Assembly: GCA_039111635.1 (NCBI GenBank)
Contig: JBCAQO010000006.1
Coordinates: 2,046,001-2,110,000 of the forward strand
Direction: 5' to 3'
Source: Heterobasidion occidentale
Lineage: Eukaryota; Basidiomycota; Agaricomycetes; Russulales; Bondarzewiaceae
Length of the DNA: 64,000 nucleotides
Part shown: in pieces, positions 58,101 through 64,000 of the stretch
How positions within the stretch are numbered: position 1 is the stretch's first letter
Layout of the letters: every line of letters begins with the position of its first letter
Position numbers and translations under genes: made by a program
Notes under the pieces: model-generated
The model's input: the letters and a program-made list of their open reading frames with translations, nothing else
Databases searched by the model: none
Told to the model about the DNA's origin: nothing

Positions 58101-58719
58101 CTGGCTCTGAGAGGATCCAAATCGCGAAGAGTGTCTTCCTGGACACTGTCGCTTGCTCCGGCATCAAGCTCAAGGAGCTGGATGCAGTGCTGATGGTCGT
58201 CGCAGAAGGAGTCAAAGCCATCGACCGTAAGCTCCTTTATCCGTTAAACTTGCCGACGTAGATGTTGCTAAGTTCCGTTTAATTTCGTCTTGTATTGACG
58301 TGACAGGTATGGACTTGAAGCGCAGTCTGATTCTCTGCCAACCCTTGCCCTCTCTTCTCCCCTTTCTCCGCAAAATTGCACAGACAATTGCCACTTCTCG
58401 CGCCATCGACAAGCCGCTGCTCTTCATCAAACCCGATGAGATTGTCACTGGCGTTCCTGGACCACACTTCTTCGACCGGGAATCGGATGCGCAGCGAATG
58501 AAAGACAGCGAGCGCGACATCGTGTCAAAGACGTCGATGTTGCATCGCGAGCACGCGCGCATATGCCTACGTTGCGGGGGGCGTTCGGAAAATTTGCAGT
58601 CGGCGATGATGCACGCAAAGGTGGCGTCTTTGAGGTGGAACGCGTGGTACAGGAATTGGGCTGTGAAATGCGTTTGTGGCGGCCATTGGGCAAGTGATCG
58701 AATTCAAACTTATGGATAA
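55182..58719 (+). CDS. MED16: Mediator complex subunit 16
   Basis: A multi-exon gene of roughly 850 residues. Exon 1 (55182-55286) starts MSSLHGSPSKSKSKEDDYW; later exons contain KPFVLGRLFTTSKEFIIPSP, FMVVTRNLEVSLYYI, IELCEVRVGFDEAVM, GGLYLAMSFLDFG, FTSEILTFIS, SVVLSPNGALLC and WPLIGLSTWFLELSEKLLR. The end has paired Cys motifs (CLRCGGRSE and CVCGGHW) typical of the MED16 C terminus, which anchors the Mediator tail. It links transcription factors to RNA polymerase II in the nucleus. At least nine introns are needed; one acceptor (CCAAG before CTGTCTAGT, near 56675) is not the nearest ag. I could not resolve splicing in 56850-57070. The remainder is consistent. Confidence 0.88.
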
Positions 58720-58952
58720 TCAGAGGAGATCCGCACTGCAGCATATTGATGGGCTCATAACCGTTTCGAAAGGGCAGGCCGGCCGGATACATTGAAGAAA
58801 CGAATAAATCCGACGGGGATAAACAATAAAAAGGCAGTACCATTGCACAAAACTTCCTTTCCCCAAAAAAATCTCCAAATCCATGATGAAGTATACGACG
58901 TATTAGAATCTACGCAACAAATATCTCAACAGATATAATAGGACAGGCTCGC

Positions 58953-59390
58953 TCAAGACGAGGGATTGTTGAGGTCCTGCTGCGCCTCGCCCTTGTCACG
59001 GCGAATGTTGCCTGGGAGAGCAGTTGAGCAATGGCCGAAAGGTAAGACAACTAGAAAAAAACCCACCGGAAGCTTGCTGCTGCTTGTCACCGGTGACGGC
59101 GCCAACAACGGCGTCCTTCTTGCCGCTGATGCGATCGGTGGTGCCTTCAACATAGCCCTGGGCTTGAGCGGCCTTGTATTCGCCCTCGCCAGTGGCATGC
59201 TCCTCCTTGCCAGACTGTTGCCACGACGTGGCGCCGGTCAAGTTACCGATCTACATCATGATGATAGTAAGCATGAGATAAAGAACGAGTTCAGAGTAGA
59301 AGGAAGGGCTTACGGTCTCGACGACGGAGACTTCATGGAGTGATATTGACCAGTGGTCTTGTTAGGCTCGATGGAGGTGTTAGATGACAT
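58953..59390 (-). CDS. CsbD-family stress protein, one-base frameshift in exon 1
   Basis: Exons 59390-59314, 59250-59067 and 59011-58953. The protein starts [18 protein letters not shown] and continues [19 protein letters not shown], then [34 protein letters not shown] and ends LNNPSS. It belongs to the CsbD-like family that includes Ustilago Hmp1, a cruciform/mismatch DNA-binding protein; small, hydrophilic and stress-induced. Exon 1 is 77 bases where 78 are needed: around 59329-59334 the codon after MK appears to have lost one G (AAGTC where AAGGTC would restore VSVVET). Since the family is usually intact and highly expressed, I suspect a sequencing deletion here. Confidence 0.8.
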
Positions 59391-60354
59391 TGTGATAATG
59401 AAGAGCAGATGTGGATGATAAAGTATGCAGGTGATTGTGGATGGGGGAGAATGCTGAAAAACGTCGAATGCCAGCCTCGTATTTATATGCGACTGACTCT
59501 TGCATTTGAGGATCGGGAAGAGGCAGTTCAAGCATCATTTAACGGGGTGCGGGGCGCTTCGATGACGACAATGACGACGACATCGATCGTCAGTTCTTGG
59601 CATGCCAGAGTGTGGGGTAATAGCGCTTTATTGGGGCATGTGATATCCATCGTCATACCAAAGTGTGTGTGGAGCAACGTGCTCAGCGACAAGACGCGTC
59701 GCTCATTGTTGGTGACGGTGTGGATGGCATGTCGCTGCGGAAATGGTGACCCCACCTGCTACGCAGCATGACGTACCTTTGCCTGCAGTGGATCACATGA
59801 GAGAAGGGAACTCACTGACATAGAGGCCGCAATGAGTATGTACTAGATATGGTTCTAGTATCTACAAATGTCATGGGAGAGATTGAGCACAATCAGCTTA
59901 CATTCACCGCCATCATGCTATCCAGCACAAGCGCGAACGAGCCTAGTAGGGTCATTATAGAGTTTCGCTCCACGAAACGCTCTGGTAATATGTCGGATTT
60001 TGGTGACATATATCGTCGAAGCCTTGTATCGTCACTGGCCACAACAAATCACCTTTAGCAACAGGCCGCAGTCAACCCGTTCTTTGATCACAGAATTGAC
60101 TCACACTTCATGGACGTTAAGGACCCTATGCGATGATCAACAACTTTCGTAGGTTTCCGACCGCTATTCATCATGAATATAGTTATCAAATGGAATCCTA
60201 TCCCATCGTCATGTCCTCATACTTGCGTGCCTCGCCTATCACTCGAAGTAAAGGGTGCCTGGTATCTCTCATTGCGACTCAAAGTATACATGCCACACCA
60301 AAAAAGGATCGAGTGAAAGCACGAACGAACGACCCAACATCCAACATCTCGGAA
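59391..60354. other. Spacer, no gene seen
   Basis: About 960 bases, including the CsbD gene promoter and the 3' side of the secreted protein gene; no coding support. Confidence 0.5.
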
Positions 60355-61133
60355 TCATGCGACGCCCTTGGAAGCCTGACTGGCGTTCTTCTTGTCCGTC
60401 GCGATGTTGGTGTTCAATTTCTTCCTGCAGAGCACGAACATGGTCAAGTGTCAGTCACGAGGTTGCAGACAATAAAGGGAGTAATAAATGTTAAACGACG
60501 TACGTCTCTGCGGCCAAATCACTAGCCAGAGAAGTTGTGCTCTTACCCGTGGCCTTAGCCTGAGCAATCTTGATGTTCAAAACCTGGACTTCGCCCGTTA
60601 GTTTCAGGACCTTGTTCTTGATCTTGCCATTCTGAAGTGCAGTGGCTAGAAGATACAGTACAGCATGTCAGATGCATGTCGACAATATAGAGAGGAGTGG
60701 CTTGCGCACCTGCGGCACCAGACGCAGCGGCAATCTGAGAGTTAAACTGATCGGTCTCAGCAGACTCAGCAGCTTCACGCATCGTGTTCAAATTGTTGAT
60801 CGTGGTCGAGTCGATGGTCGTCAGGTCGACGTTCTTGAAAGGGTCTACGTATAACACGGAACGCCGTAAGCAGCGTGTTCGTGATTATAGATTTCAGAGA
60901 AAAGGTTCTCACCAACGAAGACAGCGTTGGCCTGTGCAGCAGCATTGCCTGCAGTGCCGTCAGAGATCTGGAACTGCGCATAGCTGCAGAGAAGGATCCG
61001 ATGAGTCATTGATGCATTCGAGAGGATATGAGGCGCACCTCTGTAGCGCAAATGCGGCCCTGCGAACAGGCGCAGCACTGACAGCACCCAAGAAGGCAGA
61101 CGCGAAGACAGCGAAAACAGCGAGGCGAACCAT
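60355..61133 (-). CDS. Small secreted protein
   Basis: Five exons (61133-61039, 60983-60913, 60844-60710, 60645-60504, 60424-60355) close to 170 residues. Residues 1-20 (MVRLAVFAVFASAFLGAVSA) are a clear signal peptide. The mature part has the pattern YAQFQISDGTAGNAAAQANA, DLTTIDSTTINNLNTMREAA, SGAA..LQNGKIKNKVLKL and a Lys/Thr/Asn-rich end, and is alanine-rich and helical with no cysteine. This matches a widespread fungal family of small secreted proteins of unknown role, often abundant in secretomes during growth on plant material. The complete, perfectly phased structure suggests a functional gene. Confidence 0.88.
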
Positions 61134-62392
61134 TGCGACTTGAAGGTTTATTTAAGAAGACGGACAGAAAATCAAGCTTGGGCTCAAACACGGTCTGGAG
61201 TGAAAATGAACGAGGAAGAAGCGCAGACTGGCTGCAGCTTGCTGAGAGACTAAAAAGAAGGAAAGGGTCGAGAGCAACAAAAAAGAAAGACGAGCAGGCG
61301 GAGGAAAGCTGGCACCCGGCACAGACAACGTCAAGTGGTGAGGAAACCCAACAGCAAACGAGGCATGTCTTTTATACGGCCTGTCCCTGCTTCTTTCATA
61401 TTGGTCCTTGACGACAGATAGCGTCTTTCTTAATCTCAGCGGCGCGATGGAGGGAGACCAGCAACAAAGAAGCATCCCGGCCTTGCACGCTCTTGTAATC
61501 CGCTCAAGTACGGCTCAGGCACCTCCGGAACGAGGCGATCGAAAAACAAATCCAGCGCTATCCAGCACTTATCCAGCGCCATTTATCCCGGCTTGCCAAA
61601 CAAGATATGGTCATTAAGAAATCCTGCCAAGCTCGATGCAAGTGATGCTTGGCTGAGCCGCTGAGCCGCGCTGAGGTATCGAAGGAGCCGCGACAAACAC
61701 CAGGAGCACTGGCTCAGGGAAAGGCACCATGCTGTTGGCGGGCCGTATTTATCCGAATCAGTGTCTCGTATGATTCCGCTTGCGTGAATCGACTGGATCA
61801 CAGCGCGGTGACTTTTGAGACGGCGTGGACTACCCATCTATACGATCTATCTGATGTATAATACGGAGTCATAAGCCGCTCCCCAGGCGCCTTGAGCACA
61901 CTCTCAGGCTACTCACCTCAGCTTGCCCTCGGCCCAATTTTTATACGCGAAGGCAGGCGATGGTCCTCTCGTGAAAGAGTCCGAGGGTGCGAACGGGCAC
62001 CACCACTGCGTGAACACACGCCCCAATCGAAACCCCATACGGAACCTCGACACCAGAAATGCGGTCAACCCCGGCTTTCAGTCCCGATGAAATTGATAAG
62101 TAAGGTAATACAACAGGGAACGACCAGCAATGTCAGAAAACATACACAAGAACGTTGCCAATCAAAAAGAGTCAGTAGAAGGAGGATTATATCCGGAATC
62201 AAACGACCATGTCGCCCTTTAGAGAAATGGAAAGGCTAGGGAGCCGATAAACCAAGGTTTCGAAAGAGTATATCGCATGTTGCGTCGGAAAGATGTTAAA
62301 GGAGTTTCACGGGACCAGAGGGTGTAGCGCGGATGCTTGCATCTTTGGCATAGCAAGAGATGAAAGCTGTAGATATGATGGGCGAGAGACAG
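61134..62392. other. Spacer upstream of the secreted-protein gene
   Basis: 1.26 kb without a supported gene. The part next to 61133 should be a strong promoter; no named elements recognised. Confidence 0.5.
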
Positions 62393-64000
62393 CTATGTCG
62401 GTGGCCACGACCTCACGTCGCCGTAGGTAACTTCATCGGGGATGGCCTCCATGATGATGCGTAGCCACCTGGCACCGGCTTCCGTCAGGCCTGTCCAAAG
62501 AGTGACTATGAATCCAGCACCGAGTTGCTCGAGCCGTTCAGCAATGACGGCGCGGCTCGGCGAGGAGGGTGAGAACGTGTAGATGGTTGGGTCATAAACA
62601 GCGTCAGGTTTCGTGGGATAGAGGTAAAGATCGGCGTAGAATGGGTCAAAATATGTGGTAAGGAACTGGTGTTTCGCGTAGCGGATTGAGAGGCTATATG
62701 ATGCAATCTCCTAAGCGATCGAGATAATGGACTATCGTTCACCAAAACGCACCGGTACATGATCATAATAAGTATAAATTGAAGGAGGAAGGCGCCGATG
62801 AACGTCCTGGGGTTCCAGGATAACCGTCGCACCGGGGAGATATCGGGCTATGTATGGAAGCGGTCAATCCATGAGTCTCACACAATTTCCGATGCGATTG
62901 AATGAGACGTACTAGGAATCTGGCCCTCCGCATACCTTCTCTCAAGGGGCCATAATTACTCCTAAGCTTCGACTGAGCATCCTGAGCCTGCTTCAGCGAG
63001 GAAGAAATTCTAGACCTTGCTTCGCGAGCGGCTTTCGATACACCGTGAAGCTCGCTCAATCGTACATCATCGACAGGTAAGTCGATCGAGCTAGGGTGTT
63101 GATCGTGATCAAAGCGTGATTGAAAGGTCCGGACACAGAATACCAGATGACGTACGTGTCCACTTCGCTCAAGCCGATGTGAAGGTCCTTCACAGCTTTC
63201 TTGACGCGAGCCAGTGCCTCCGCTCGACTAATGGGACCTTCCGTCACGGTGTCCTCACTGTCATTCTGCTCGGGAGGCTCTTCGACCTCCCGGCCCATCG
63301 CATCGAGCATCCTGACCTTACTCTTATTCGCGCTCTTGTTTCGCGGTGTCTGTAGAGCACCGCCAGGCATACGCATGGACACCGAAACCTCCTTCCGGGC
63401 CGGAGTCTCCAGAACGACGTCCTCACGCTGCTCCTGCCCAAACGCATCAACAAACCGTATTCTAGGAGACTTGCGCACCTTGCGGCGAGATGAATGGGAA
63501 CGCACTGGCGTCTTCTGTGATTCGGACTCGGCGGTTTCGTCCGCGTGACCGAAGCCATTGCCATTGCCGTAGGCCTGCGCGGACGGAACCGGCGAAGACT
63601 CTCTGACCCCGTTAAAGGAAGGCTCAGAAACTGAGGCGTCCGAATCCACAGGCATCGCAGCGGCAACCGAAGCATCTGAGTCGTCGAACTCGAATTTGAC
63701 GCTTGGCAGCGGCCCATTCTCCGCGGCATCCCCCGAATCTGAGGGGGCACTGTCCGAGACCTCGAAACGGACCTTCATGAGGCTCTTTCTGCGTAAGGTG
63801 CCAGGAGTGGCTAGCCATGCACCTGGAGGCGCAGGCGTCCGAGTTGGGAGAGAATTCGACTTGGACATCGCAGAGGGTGGGGTCTTCGACCTGGCAGGGA
63901 CAAGTTGGGATGGCGTAAATTCCCCTGAGCTCTCTTGAGGAAGGGAATTGGATCGAGCTCGACCCGGCTTCTTCGCCATCGGAGCTGGAGTCTCCGCGTC
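62393..64000 (-). CDS. Single-pass membrane protein with coiled coil, continues past right edge
   Basis: The frame is open to the window edge at 64000; an internal ATG at 63979 (MAKKPGRARSNSLPQ) could be the start but the frame continues upstream. The main exon ends at 63156 (SEVDT), followed by exons 63090 to about 62915 (SIDLPVDDVRLSELHGVSKA, ARSRISSSLKQAQDAQSKL: coiled coil), one with WNPRTFIGAFLLQFILIMIMY (a transmembrane helix), and a last one ending RLEQLGAGFIVTLWTGLTE and YGDVRSWPPT, stop at 62393. The cytosolic part has two RFVDAFG/RMLDAMG-type repeats and is otherwise acidic and Ser-rich. The repeated motif recalls fungal spindle-pole/nuclear-envelope proteins, but I cannot name the family. 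Confidence 0.78.

Overview
This window is nuclear DNA from a filamentous basidiomycete, most likely a wood- or litter-decay Agaricomycete (Polyporales-like). The evidence is intron-dense genes with short introns (mostly 45-80 bases, gt-ag, a few gc-ag), a GH27 alpha-galactosidase carrying a fungal CBM1 cellulose-binding module, a small secreted protein of a family common in mushrooms, MATA-type HMG-box proteins and a DDE transposase of a type common in mushroom genomes. There is no operon logic. Gene models here were built by hand from splice signals and reading-frame continuity. Where all phases close to a whole number of codons I say so.

Layout. 0-5.2 kb is housekeeping: the 5' exon of a likely CCR4 deadenylase (minus), mevalonate diphosphate decarboxylase, a pterin-carbinolamine-dehydratase-like protein and a four-knuckle CCHC zinc-finger protein like ZCCHC9. 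5.3-8.1 kb is a tandem pair of aldo-keto reductase genes, the first broken and the second open but with an altered active-site motif. 8.6-12.9 kb is a roughly 2 kb tandem duplication, each unit carrying a minus-strand multi-finger C2H2 gene. 14.5-19.9 kb holds a nucleoside hydrolase, a BLI-3/general-stress-26-like flavin-fold protein and the GH27-CBM1 enzyme. 20.8-24.5 kb is one large PH-domain/coiled-coil gene. 24.5-27.5 kb is gene-poor.

27.5-38.3 kb is again compact and conserved: a Ser/Pro-rich protein divergent from UTP6 (U3 snoRNP), a long Ran1/Ksp1-like kinase, a Pho80-like cyclin divergent from ribosomal protein L12. 38.6-48 kb is decayed: an FAD monooxygenase relic, a Pbs2-like MAPKK with a frameshift, about 3 kb of unassigned sequence and a broken DDE transposon. 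49.4-54.2 kb has two tandem HMG-box genes. 54.4-64 kb has a broken PAC3-like proteasome chaperone, Mediator subunit MED16, a CsbD-family stress protein, a small secreted protein and the 3' part of a membrane-anchored coiled-coil gene running off the right edge.

The most striking feature is the contrast between many perfectly closed gene models and a set of genes each interrupted by one or a few single-base indels, several in mononucleotide runs. Either this is a real accessory, decaying set, or some lesions are uncorrected assembly errors. The tandem zinc-finger and reductase duplications are the most locus-specific biology.
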